From the NCBI RefSeq assembly GCF_015706575.1, contig NW_024037074.1, forward strand, positions 31,547,334-31,611,333: a DNA stretch of 64,000 nucleotides, written 5' to 3'. This DNA is from Patiria miniata (taxonomy: Eukaryota > Echinodermata > Asteroidea > Valvatida > Asterinidae). Positions within the stretch are counted from its first letter, which is position 1, and each line of letters starts with the position of its first letter. Of this stretch, positions 56,801 through 64,000 are shown one piece after another. The notes under the pieces are model-generated. The model was not told the DNA's origin, did not search any database, and saw only the letters and a list, made by a program, of their open reading frames with translations. The translations under genes and the position numbers were made by a program.

Positions 56801-59420
56801 CCCTGTATTCCATTTCATTCCATTAGAAAAGTGTTGAAATATCTGTTCTATAAATGGCGGTGTTCGTTGTATGGTCTGAAAGTATTCAAGGTCTTTGTTT
56901 TCACCTTAAGATGCTAACAGTGGCGTAGCCAGGAATTTTTCAGTGGGGGGGGGGGGGGGGGGGGGGGGGGCTGGGGGGGCTGGAACATTTCATGGGGGGG
57001 GGCGTCATGTAGATCAATGATAATTTTTTTAGAAACCCAAAATCTCAGTGGGGGGGGGGGGCGACTGGGGGAGCGACAAGGTTTCATAGGGGGGCTGTCG
57101 CCCCCCGCATGCCCGCCTGCCCCCCCCCCTTCTCAGATCTTACACATCCATCACCTAGTAATGGGAATTACAGACCAGTTTTGGATCATTTCTCTGAATC
57201 AGTGGAAGTCATGGTTGATAACTAATTTACATTACATTTTGCATGTAAAACCAAGGTACCAGAATGACTACCTAAAATCCAAAATTTTAGTCATAAAAAC
57301 ACAGTTGTTTTTACCAAGAATACATTCCATCTCACCATCACATTACTCAAAGGTACCTGTTGTGATCCCCGTTGTGAAAACCATGGTTCTGTTTTCCTGT
57401 TGCAAAATATAATTTTCTTCTTGCTTAAAAATTAAAAGCCTAGACTATCCGTGGTAAAAGGTAGATAGGATTCCCCCCCCCCCCCCCCCCGGCCATCCAC
57501 CATCCTCAAAATAAACCAAATAAAGCCGGGGAGGGGGGGGGGGGGGCTGCGCACACCATCTTTTCATAGTGGGTGTTGTTAAAAGCAGGCAATCATGGAC
57601 ATTACCAGACAATAGCTGGCGCTCTTCATCCCTGCATATTTGCCAACAGACACACGATTTTTCTGACAGGCCCATATCGCCGTTCCGATTTTGCTTCAAT
57701 CAGCATCCTGATGTCGCTTTTAAAATTTCTAGCCTATTGCAATGTGCCACTCTGAAGAAGATCTTGTTAAGATCGCAATGTCAGGCCATCTTAATTTTTT
57801 TGATAATTAAATGCGGGCATTTAGAGTGAGATATCATTCTGTAAAAAGTCACAAGTGTGTTTCATTGCAGGAGCTTTCTCTATTTATTTTTTCTCAGGTT
57901 GCCAGTGCAGTATCACCGCTGTGGTCAGGTTGGGAAGAATGGACAAACTGCTCCAGACAGTGCGACTGGGGAGTGTCACTACAGAAAAGAAGATGCTTAC
58001 GAGGAGCTTGCCAGGGACCAGAGAAAAGATACAGGACCTGCAAAATCACGGTAAGGATTTCAAACCTTTTTCAGGGATTCATAATGCTGCGTGCCACTTA
58101 ATGAAAATTGCCTGAAAAGAGCACTTTTCATTTTTGTTCCTGGACTTAAGCATCGTAAATGAATAATCGTTGGATTTTGAAGCTGCTCAAATAAAAATCA
58201 AAGTGACGTACAGCTTTAAGCTCACCTGTCCAAATGCTATGCAGAGTACTGAAGTCTAATGTCAGCTGTCATTCAGGTTCACGTGCTGTTTCGCATGCTG
58301 ATGGTTTCACACATTTGAACTATGAGCGTGAACTAGAGTTATATGCGGCACACTTCGGCACTCCATAGACCATACTCAGATTGAAGCCTTTCATTGATCA
58401 TGTTCCCTGAAGTATATTTGCACATACGCAGCTTTGTTGTGCAATAATGTCACACGTATTTATATACACGCACAAAATTAAATTAACAAAAGTTTAAATT
58501 TACACGACAAAGTCGTGCGACTTATCGCACTCATTATTTCAAAAATCGCACAACGTATGGTTTATAAAATCACGTTTGTGTAAATAGGCCTTGTGAGACA
58601 TTTAATTGATTGAATGGTGCCAGACAACTTATGCTTTCCAAGCCTCACTTTCAGTTTTTTATTAAATGCGGCTTAAAACATTAGTGTATCATTAATCACA
58701 AATATTAAATTATTCAAAGTAAATTATTGATACTAAGGGGCCTGGTATTAAGCGGTTTATGAAATAGCTGCTTGCAGAAAAGCATCTGAGATATTCGCAC
58801 AGATTCGGCGATAAATTATGCAAAACAAGACTGTATCTTGACATCCAGATTGTGACGATTCAGCAGGCACCTTCTATCAAGTATCCTGTAACCCATTGTT
58901 GTATTACAAAATCATGGCATCCAAATTGACCAATCAACAGCTTAATTAATCCACATTTCTGATCAAAATGACGTCGAAGATTCTAAAGTCAACTCTGATT
59001 GGATGGCGCACAGGGTTGCATAAAATGTGCATGCTACGATATATCAGACGTTCGTACAGTAGCTCTGCACACTTGAATGTCTGATCGTCGGACTAAGTAA
59101 TAAGCCGCTGTGATTTTCATTTTCGTTACTCGGGTAACCAACAGACAAAATTGTGACAATTTTTTTTTCCCAACCAGGACTGCCCTCCTGGTACCCCAGA
59201 TTTCCGTGTGCTGCAGTGTGCTCTCTCTAACAATGAGAGCCACACAGACGGCAAGATGTACGATTGGATTCCCGTGGAGGACTTGCCCCTTGACCAGCGG
59301 TGTACGCTGACCTGCCGAGCCAGGGGGACGGATATGACCAAAGTCCTGTCTCCTAAGGTGTTGGATGGCACCACATGCGCAGCAGACTCCATTGATATGT
59401 GCATCCTAGGACGCTGTGAG
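35748..59420 (+). CDS. ADAMTS-like (ADAMTSL1/3, punctin-type) secreted matrix protein, 5' part
   Basis: Join 35748-35807, 57898-58050 and 59178-59420 for 152 residues, open at the 3' end. All junctions are phase 0. The order is signal peptide (1 to about 24), thrombospondin type-1 repeat (29-73; W29-x2-W32-x2-W35, then C38, C42, C53, C58, C68, C73), then the ADAMTS cysteine-rich module (from D72; C85, C113, C117, C138, C146, C151, with PKVLDGTTC and DSIDMCILGRC). In ADAMTSL1/3 the first TSR runs straight into this module with no metalloprotease, exactly as here, which argues against a protease ADAMTS. The family is extracellular and acts in microfibril and matrix assembly. The next family exon (VGCD, then NCGVC) is not visible before the window ends. 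Exons 2-3 are secure. Linking exon 1 across 22 kb is inference from phase and signal sequence. Confidence 0.8.
36416..36672 (+). mobile_element. tRNA-derived SINE, near full length
   Basis: The A-box-like TGGCCTAGTGG is at 36423-36433 and the B-box-like GGATTCAATTCC at 36466-36477. They are followed by CTGCTGGTCC, TTGGGTAAGCCACTTCACCCC and GGAGATAAATGCCGGCCTGATGGG. It is the same family as 25.4-26.0 kb. It lies in the first intron of the ADAMTSL-like gene, in the sense orientation. Confidence 0.85.
36673..38882. other. Intronic sequence without recognised features
   Basis: A C run is near 36850-36863. A 23-base near-perfect tandem pair (TTGTTTGTCCTTATTGAAAT..) lies at about 38784-38829. No exon was recognised. 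Confidence 0.45.
38883..39205 (+). repeat. Family A dispersed repeat, divergent copy 4
   Basis: It aligns end to end with 58793-59100 by shared blocks: ATGCAAAACAA.ACTG, G.ACCTTCT-like, GTAACCCA..GTTGTA, GCATAAAATGT.CATGC and CTCTGCACAC.TGAA.GTCTGATC. It is more diverged than the other copies. Confidence 0.6.
39206..39872. other. Intronic sequence with a possible decayed repeat
   Basis: GGACCCGGGTT recurs at 39183 and 39227 with flanking TCTGATCTTC, indicating a small local duplication. No exon was recognised. Confidence 0.35.
39873..40885. mobile_element. GC-rich element with ~200-bp terminal inverted repeats
   Basis: The left arm, about 39873-40090, is mirrored by about 40680-40885. Shared words include ACTCGGCCTCCGAG-like, GATGTTTGCTC, CCAAAATCGCTCCACGTCCG, TGGAAAAAT and GGAGGGTGTCTTCCGCCGG. 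The outermost arms converge on TATATAAGAG. The ~590-base interior is distinctly GC-richer than the flanks. It has a plus-strand frame open from 40120 to 40518 rich in cysteine (a CX5CX2CX2CX2C cluster), but no recognised domain. The target-site duplication is not resolved and the superfamily is unknown. Confidence 0.7.
41136..41410 (+). mobile_element. Left portion of a CATGGGCGTCAATC-type hAT-like element (unit 1)
   Basis: It starts with CATGGGCGTCAATC exactly as the 17.4-kb element does. It contains two C runs, then GATAATT-poor sequence ending in GTGGTCAGAAATTGCCTCAGATCGCACCACAGA, the shared internal module. No right terminus is found. Confidence 0.65.
42007..42260 (+). mobile_element. Left portion of the same hAT-like element (unit 2)
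   Basis: CATGGGCG..GCGTCAATCGGTGGGGGA carries a small insertion in the terminus. The interior follows the unit 1 copy through to CCTCAGATCGCGTCAC. It was duplicated together with its flanks, so it is not an independent insertion. Confidence 0.6.
42470..43240. repeat. Possible larger repeat ending in a fold-back
   Basis: TAATGGGAATAACAGTGTGAGGA at 43128-43150 is mirrored by TCCTCACACTGTTATATTCCCTTA at 43216-43239, giving a ~112-base fold-back. GATAATGGACCGGCTTC near 42524 recalls GTTAATGGACCGAGACTTC at 43198, so the unit may begin near 42470. The extent is uncertain. Confidence 0.45.
43300..43640. repeat. G/C-run cluster with a ~50-bp tandem duplication
   Basis: Six or more G or C runs of 9-15 bases lie within 340 bases. 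The unit GGGG(n)TTGAAGAAGCCCATCTATTG occurs twice, at about 43566 and 43608. The sequence TACTGGCGGATTTAATG resembles a worn transposon terminus. Confidence 0.6.
43690..46015. other. Intronic sequence with a decayed local duplication
   Basis: GTAGATTTTG.GTAACCCA...TAAAGCACTGTACCA occurs near 44345 and 44942. GTTGGATTCTTG...TTTGA..TGGT.CAACA near 44772 recurs near 44991. These look like parts of one decayed repeat. No exon was recognised. Confidence 0.4.
46018..46420 (-). mobile_element. tRNA-derived SINE (MetaSINE-like), minus strand
   Basis: On the minus strand the tRNA-like head has an A box TGGTCCAATGG (46401-46411) and a B box GGGTTCGAATCC (46357-46368). A conserved central part follows: GGCACTTTACCATTATTGC-like, CATCCGAAGGACGAAG, GTAATGCACGTAAAAGAACCCAG. 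The tail AGTACCTAATTGTTAGTAGATACGTGC-like ends in an AAT microsatellite at 46018-46032. The central words resemble the MetaSINE core, by memory only. Confidence 0.85.
46425..51640. other. Intronic sequence without recognised features
   Basis: AT-rich throughout except for a GC-richer patch at about 50990-51190, open on both strands and with no recognised protein. No splice-bounded exon resembling a TSR or matrix domain was found. Confidence 0.45.
51642..52386. mobile_element. 745-bp DNA transposon-like element with repeated terminal motif
   Basis: The ends CCTGTCCGCACTGGACTTTTT and AAAAAGTCCAGTGCGGACACGG are inverted repeats. The same motif recurs just inside both ends: inverted at about 51702-51720 (AAGTCCAGTGCGGACAG) and direct at about 52287-52307 (AAGTCCAAGTGCGGACAATGG). 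TTTTCC.GAG and GGTTACTTTTCC words repeat near the left end. No transposase frame is seen. The target-site duplication is not resolved. Confidence 0.72.
52745..53237 (+). mobile_element. hAT-like MITE, perfect 15-bp termini and 8-bp duplication
   Basis: CAAGGGCGGATCCAG (52745-52759) is the exact reverse complement of CTGGATCCGCCCTTG (53223-53237). GCCATGGG flanks both sides (52737-52744 and 53238-53245). The 493-bp element contains two near-identical copies of a ~180-base unit and no transposase. A 171-codon open frame across it reflects the duplicated repeat, not a gene. Perfect ends suggest a young insertion. Confidence 0.93.
52802..53160 (+). repeat. Internal tandem duplication of the hAT-like element
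   Basis: Copies start at 52802 and 52980 (period 178) and differ by only a few bases and one homopolymer length. Each holds a hairpin GGGGCCCG.../...GGGCCCC, then TTCTAGATGCTCTGTGGTG and TGACCACTTTAACCAATG. A single-unit relative is at 19.1 kb. Confidence 0.92.
53250..56079. other. Intronic sequence without recognised features
   Basis: A G run is near 54467-54480. The pair CGAATATTCGAATA...GAATATTCG near 55578-55612 and CGAATATCTGAATATTCGG near 55870 forms a loose inverted pair. No exon was recognised. Confidence 0.45.
56080..56345 (+). repeat. Family A dispersed repeat, copy 2
   Basis: Aligns with copies 1 and 3 from CAGATTCAGCGATTAATTATG to ATCAGACGTT. It lies upstream of ADAMTSL-like exon 2 in the same orientation as copy 3. 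Confidence 0.82.
56918..57130 (+). mobile_element. Fragment of a CAGTGGCGTAGCCAGG-type element
   Basis: The left terminus CAGTGGCGTAGCCAGG is intact and is followed by G runs of about 26 and 12 bases and later C runs. No mirrored right terminus is found, so the right end is lost or diverged. The terminus type is common among hAT-like MITEs of marine invertebrates. Confidence 0.55.
57465..57550. repeat. Paired C and G homopolymer runs
   Basis: A C run of about 18 (near 57473) and a G run of about 14 (near 57533) are separated by about 45 bases and could form a hairpin. They lie about 350 bases upstream of exon 2. Confidence 0.5.
57898..58050 (+). CDS. ADAMTSL-like exon 2 (first thrombospondin type-1 repeat)
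   Basis: Fifty-one codons between a TTTTTTCTCAG acceptor and a GTAAGG donor. The WxxWxxW stack (the C-mannosylation motif in this family) is intact. The usual CSxTCGxG reads CSRQCDWG, so the Ser/Thr that carries O-fucose in most TSRs is Gln. The sixth cysteine of the repeat is supplied by the next exon (DC-PPG). An NCS glycosylation sequon overlaps the first cysteine. Confidence 0.88.
58051..58792. other. Intron 2 of the ADAMTSL-like gene, left part
   Basis: AT-rich, with no recognised element. GCACGACTTTGTCG-like and CGACTTATCGCAC words near 58508-58540 make a weak local inverted pair. Confidence 0.4.
58793..59100 (+). repeat. Family A dispersed repeat, copy 3
   Basis: A full-length copy from about CGCACAGATTCGGCGATAAA to GAATGTCTGATCGTCGG, ending about 77 bases before exon 3. 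It is in the same orientation as copy 2, so the pair brackets exon 2. Confidence 0.82.
59178..59420 (+). CDS. ADAMTSL-like exon 3 (cysteine-rich module)
   Basis: Eighty-one codons from a pyrimidine-rich CCAACCAG acceptor to a GTAAGT donor at 59421. The translation DCPPGTPDFRVLQC ... YDWIP ... PKVLDGTTC ... DMCILGRCE follows human ADAMTSL1/3 (DCPPEAGDFRAQQC ... YEWLP ... PKVLDGTRC ... DMCISGLCQ, from memory) with all cysteines kept. N90-E-S is a possible glycosylation site. No frame damage is seen. Confidence 0.93.
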
Positions 59421-59559
59421 GTAAGTTGATTTAGTCTGAATTGATTACACTTGCACCCGTTGCAAACCAGTGTTGCAGAGTTGCACCAAACCATCCCCAA
59501 AAGATTTTGATCTCCAACAGGGAAAGTTTAACTTGGTGTTGGCTAGACTGTGGACTTCT

Positions 59560-59813
59560 GGTACTGAAACCAAGGATTCCCCAAATAGTGCCCGAAGCAC
59601 TGTAAGCTCGAAAACCTGAAGAAACCTGTAGAGGGAAGTGAATGAGAAGAAATTACAGTTTTAGAGGTGGGAGGGAAAAGCCCAGAGGAATATTCTGGGG
59701 AAAACCCACGGAATCAGGCAGGGACTGAAAACCCAATCCACATATTGGCCCGGCCTGGGATTCGAACCCGGGTCACAGCGGTGGAAGGTAAGGAAAGTAC
59801 CGCTACGCCAACC
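59560..59813 (-). mobile_element. tRNA-derived SINE, minus strand, in intron 3
   Basis: On the minus strand the A box TGGCGTAGCGG (59800-59810) and B box GGGTTCGAATCCC (59757-59769) lie in a tRNA-like head. They are followed by a body read on the plus strand as GTGGGAGGGAAAA...GGGGAAAACCCACGG. It is a different family from the 36.4-kb and 46.2-kb SINEs. Confidence 0.82.
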
Positions 59814-61995
59814 TATAATGGCTCCTAACTGTACAAATCTGAAAAATGATATGGTTGGGAGTTATTATGTAACACCTGTCTAAAACGGGTATAACTTTAC
59901 TTTGACTTATTTGCCTGCTCCCGCAGTGTTTGACAAATGAGGGTTTCAAGATGCTTCTTCCATAACAGTTCTCAGTAACTGTCCTGGTGTTGCTCCATTT
60001 CTTGGTCTGATTTTGAGAAAATAAAAAATGTACTGTGGTACATGTTTGTATGAACTTGTGAACAATGGCGATTATTGTTCAATTTCAGACATTTTGTCCC
60101 GGATCAAAGCTGTTTGAGCTTATCCACAAACTGATTAACAACAGGTTGTTTAAAATCAGAATTTGGTATTTCTGTCTCTGATTGATTTTTGAAGATTGCC
60201 TTTTAGTTTGGAGCTCATGTTCCCTGAAACGCCAGAACACCTTCACTTCTGAAAAAACAAAGCTGGCAATTTTTTGAAAGGGATATGAGTGCAATTCTCC
60301 TTAGGGTCTAAGGAGGCCTCGCACCTAGGCAGTCTGTCATCAGGTGCCAGCTCATTGACTTTGCCCAAATATGTTGAATATTTCAAGGGGAAACCGGGTG
60401 TGTTCAAAGGTCCCAAGGTGGTCAAACTACAAAATATGAGCCTCCAAATGATCCCGTCTTTCTCTCAGTATTAGTCATGAATACCACTATGAGCCTAGAA
60501 GAATAAAACGTGTTGAAGGCATTGAATGTGTGCACTAGACATTCAAAGACATTTAGTGGTTTATTTATTCTAACCCAAACAGGGACCAATGTCAAACATG
60601 TTTAAGAAATGGTGTTGATGGATAAAGTAAGTGCTTCCAGCTTAGACCCCCTTCTAGTCATATTAATATTTTGACAGGCAGGTCAGGCATAAGTCACCCT
60701 TTTCAATCCAAAAATTCAAGCAGGGTTTTGACAGATCTGTTTTCCTGAAGCTCGTGCAAAATTGTGTACAATCAATTCATCAAATAGTTGTAATGCTGAT
60801 TGAGAGTGATCAAACGTACAGTTCATGTCATGACGTATACATGCAAATATTGTGCGGTATTCGGAACGGTGACAGATAAACATGCAACGAGCAAGGCATG
60901 AATTGTCTGCAACCCGCTTGCAGTGAGCGAGGCCAGAAATATTAGGGTGTGCTACCCGCAGATGATGGCCTGAACCCGTCTGGCATCGAGGTTCGTGAAA
61001 ACAATCCCACCGATCAAAATAATCCGTCACAAACTGGTTAATGCAAAAAGGGCGAATTTCATTCCCTCAAATAGAAGGGATGCATGCAGTGTGAACTATT
61101 GTGCTCATTAATGCAGATAACAAAAATTTGGGTACTGTTAAGGGGGGAGGGGGTGTTATAAGAGCAGACTAAAGGCTTGGAGTACTAATGGGAATCTCAT
61201 TAAATTTTGAAACATTGCTAATAGTCTTTTGTCAATTACACATGTGAAGTACATGAAACAGTTCATGAATAATTTTATGGCCCGTAAGATCTCCAGTAAA
61301 CATGAAGTGTTACAATTTACATCCTCATATGAATACAATGAGTTTGTTAGTCAAGCCCAGGGGGGCCTTCAAATCTTCAGTGCTTCCCCATAAAGACGCA
61401 TTAATGGCTGTGAAAAAGACCATTCCCGTCATTGCTCTATGATCGATCACACCATGCATATTAGACATAAAGTCCAAACCCCTCGCGGCGCTGCATTGAA
61501 CGCCAACAAATGGTGGTCCTGGCACACCAAAAGGGAAAACCGATACTCGGATTAACCCCAACGACAAGTGCAAGTTCCAAGCTGGGGTCTTCGAAAGATT
61601 TAATTGAGGCCTAACAAGCCCGTCCTCTCCCCAGGGGAAAATAAACATTACATCACAGAATGTATTGGTTGTACCTGCTTATAATACTCCATTGTCTGAA
61701 ATCTTTTCTTGTATTTCTGCACCACCTGAAAACCTCTGGGTGGTTACTTTTTTCCTTGCGATAATGAATTCTATCGTTTGGATAATTTGTTGTTATTATT
61801 TTCTGTGGAGAAGGAGACCTCTTGTAAATATTGGGTTCTACCCTCTATCACTTCAATTTTTATGCAGTGTGTGCTCAGAGTTATCTGACAGCTTGCAAAA
61901 AAATGCAAGCTTACTAAAAATCATTGTTCTGTCAGCAAACATGCTGCGATCAATAGTGCAACCTATTGTCCAATAGTGCCCACGACTGTCCAGTT
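59814..61995. other. Intron 3 sequence without recognised exon
   Basis: I looked for the next ADAMTSL exon (VGCD..., then NCGVCNGDG) and did not find it. A GC-richer patch at 61340-61640 is described under findings. Confidence 0.4.
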
Positions 61996-62090
61996 TTGAA
62001 CAGTGCCTCCAAAAGTCAGATGGTGTCCAGCCCTCCCCCTCCCCCCCCCCCCCCCCCCCCCTTCCCCTCCCCCTCCCCCTACTTTTTATT
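61996..62090 (+). repeat. Family D motif pair beside a long C run
   Basis: TTTGAACAGTGCCTCC..AAGTCAGATGGTGTCCAGCC runs straight into a C run of about 20 and CCCCTCCCCCT. The 18-mer GTCAGATGGTGTCCAGCC occurs exactly inverted at about 25300-25317. Confidence 0.6.
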
Positions 62091-63509
62091 TTGTGGCAGC
62101 CAGGTGACCAGGAAAAAAATATCCAGCCTACCTTCCAGCTCGGATGGCTTGATGGCAAATTGTTCTCACCATGGGTCCTATAGCTTTATGTTCTCATGCA
62201 CCCCCATGCCCAGAGTTTGTCAGTCCCTATTTTCCTATGAAGTCCGGATTGTCTGCATGCTTCTGTTGTTTTGTAGGTTCATCTTTTCTGCAGTGGCTCC
62301 TTTTCAATTCATTTTTTAAACATGGATTTTAATGCCAGACTCTCTCGGGAATTGAGCCGAATTCATGAGTTGTACCTCTCCAGGCCTGTCTCATTTCCTG
62401 CACGTAAATCACAAATATCTCTGATAGGTACAAACATATTTCTAACATTTCCCAAGTCGCCCCGCCAAGTTCAGACCATAATCTGACGATGCGCCTGGAC
62501 TGGGATTTAACCTATGAACCATTTTTTTTCTTTGACAAAAGTCAAGGTGAAGAAATTTTGGTTGTGTGGCATGTTCAGTTCTGTCTTGATAAATCATATT
62601 TATGAGCAGGTGGTTATGACTTTGAACAATATTTTATTTTTATGTCTACAAGCACATTAAATTGTTGAAATTCATTCAAAGAATGCTGCCAGCTTATTCT
62701 GAGTGGAATGAAAGTAAGTGGGCTGATTGCACTACTGCAGAACTTGATTTAGGAGAAAGAAATGTTAATACTTGAATCAAATAGGGCTTTATACTGTTTT
62801 ATTCTTCTTCTTGTTGTTCTTATTTATTTTTTGGTGAACTGATAGAGTGAGGTATCATCTCCTTTCCCTGTGGTTATGACCAAAACGTTTTCTCTTTGCA
62901 CTAACTGGGCTTAATCTCATGGGCTGTTAAGCTAACAATTTTCTGCTAGAGCCTCCATCTATTGATGAAGACATCAGAAAGCACAGCAAAAGGCACATTT
63001 ACCTCAGACAAATAGTTGCTTAAATCAGTGATGTAACACTGACATCTCCATGCAACCATTAGCACATCCACGCCATGAAATAGTGCTTATGATATAGGTT
63101 AGCACAATTTTCTGGTATAAGCACAACTTTTCTTCAAAGCTACATGTACAGTCCATCATTTGCAGCTATCCAAAAAGTAACTGACGTAATTATTGTTGAA
63201 AAGCATACTTGGTTGAAAGATAGTAAGGGGACTAAACTCCTTGTGAAGTTATTTCTTCTGGCAAGCTGCCATTTTGAAGAAATCAACGAAAGAAGGCCTT
63301 TCCAACTTTGCGTCTTAAGCAAGTGTTGACATGACGCACACGCGTACGCAGTTGCTATAATTTGTCGGATCAGTGCGCAATCGACATTGCGTAGCTGCAA
63401 TCGCCTCAGTGAGAACGTGTCTCGGACGCTGAATTCAGGCCCAATTCATAACATGATTCAGCAACTTTCCATTTAAAATCGAAATCCTACAATGCTGTTT
63501 TTGTCGAAA
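62091..63509. other. Gene-free stretch near the right edge
   Basis: No exon, element end or RNA gene was recognised. Presumably still inside an intron of the ADAMTSL-like gene. Confidence 0.4.
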
Positions 63510-63655
63510 TACACAGCTGAAGCTGAGCTGAAACCTCATCTGGTTAGCTGTTTAGCACCCTTCTTTAGATTTTGAGCATGTTTGTTGCTTTAAACGAACA
63601 AAATGCACAAAATTACAAATGATGGACTAGGCCTATACCTTTAACTATTAAGCTG
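63510..63655 (+). repeat. Family C dispersed repeat, copy 2
   Basis: Matches 17985-18115 in block order (GAGCTGAAAC, GCACCCTTC, TTGTTGCTTTAAACGAACAAAATGCACAAAAT). Confidence 0.55.
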
Positions 63656-64000
63656 AGCATGCAATTGGCCCCTCATCTCAACTCGGCCTGTACTGCCTGT
63701 TCTGGCTTGACAAGAGCAAGCAACCTTTTTCTCTCTCCGATTGTTGTGGTTAGCAGTGTCCCACTGTTTTGACAGCTTTTGTTGGGGGATAATCCCGCCT
63801 TAGCATCAGGGCTATGTGTTGGGATCAAACATGCCTTTCACACCCCTGCAGTGTCTCTGTGGGGTTTTCAGGGGCAACGCTTACATCTTGACTGGATGCG
63901 GATGTGTCTGAACTGGGTGCATATAGATACAGTACACCCGGGCTTCGGTGCAGAGGGGTAACCAAACACATTGTTGGTTATGTTTTTGGTGGCTATTAAA

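Noticed and set aside
60716-61030. Cysteine-containing 104-codon minus-strand frame
   Set aside because: No spacing pattern of a known domain, no splice signals, and composition like the surrounding intron.

Overview
This is eukaryotic nuclear DNA from a metazoan, most likely a marine invertebrate deuterostome. It is AT-rich and mostly non-coding. It holds short exons with GT-AG splice sites in large introns, tRNA-derived SINEs, and many short non-autonomous DNA transposons ending in C or G runs. The two recognisable genes are a single-domain SUEL-type (sea urchin egg lectin) protein and an ADAMTS-like extracellular-matrix protein. The recurring word TAGGCCTA and the lectin type lean towards an echinoderm, but that is an impression and not a proof. 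I see no operons, CRISPR arrays, rRNA or functional tRNA genes.

Layout. From 1 to 4.7 kb there is no gene, only two fold-back elements. From 4.82 to 7.62 kb (+) lies a two-exon gene for a 116-residue secreted SUEL-lectin-like protein; its 2.45-kb intron is packed with inverted repeats. From 7.6 to 35.7 kb there is no gene I can support. That stretch holds fold-back elements, two copies of a 280-bp repeat, a C-rich tract, nested SINEs, two hAT-like miniature elements with intact 8-bp target-site duplications, one TTAA-flanked element and a decayed ~160-bp tandem array. At 35.75 kb (+) a 20-codon signal-peptide exon starts the second gene. Its inferred first intron runs 22 kb and contains a SINE, a GC-rich element with ~200-bp terminal inverted repeats, an ~850-bp tandem duplication, a MetaSINE-like element, a 745-bp element, and a 493-bp hAT-like element with perfect 15-bp termini and an 8-bp target-site duplication. 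Exons 2 (57.90-58.05 kb) and 3 (59.18-59.42 kb) encode the first thrombospondin type-1 repeat and the ADAMTS-type cysteine-rich module. The rest of the gene lies beyond the right edge.

Both genes encode secreted proteins and lie on the plus strand, but nothing in the sequence links their functions. The intergenic and intronic DNA is dominated by cut-and-paste transposon debris. At least two families with different termini share the same internal module, and one ~300-bp family has four copies in the window. Exon boundaries were read by eye from splice consensus, reading phase and protein-family resemblance; no database search was possible.
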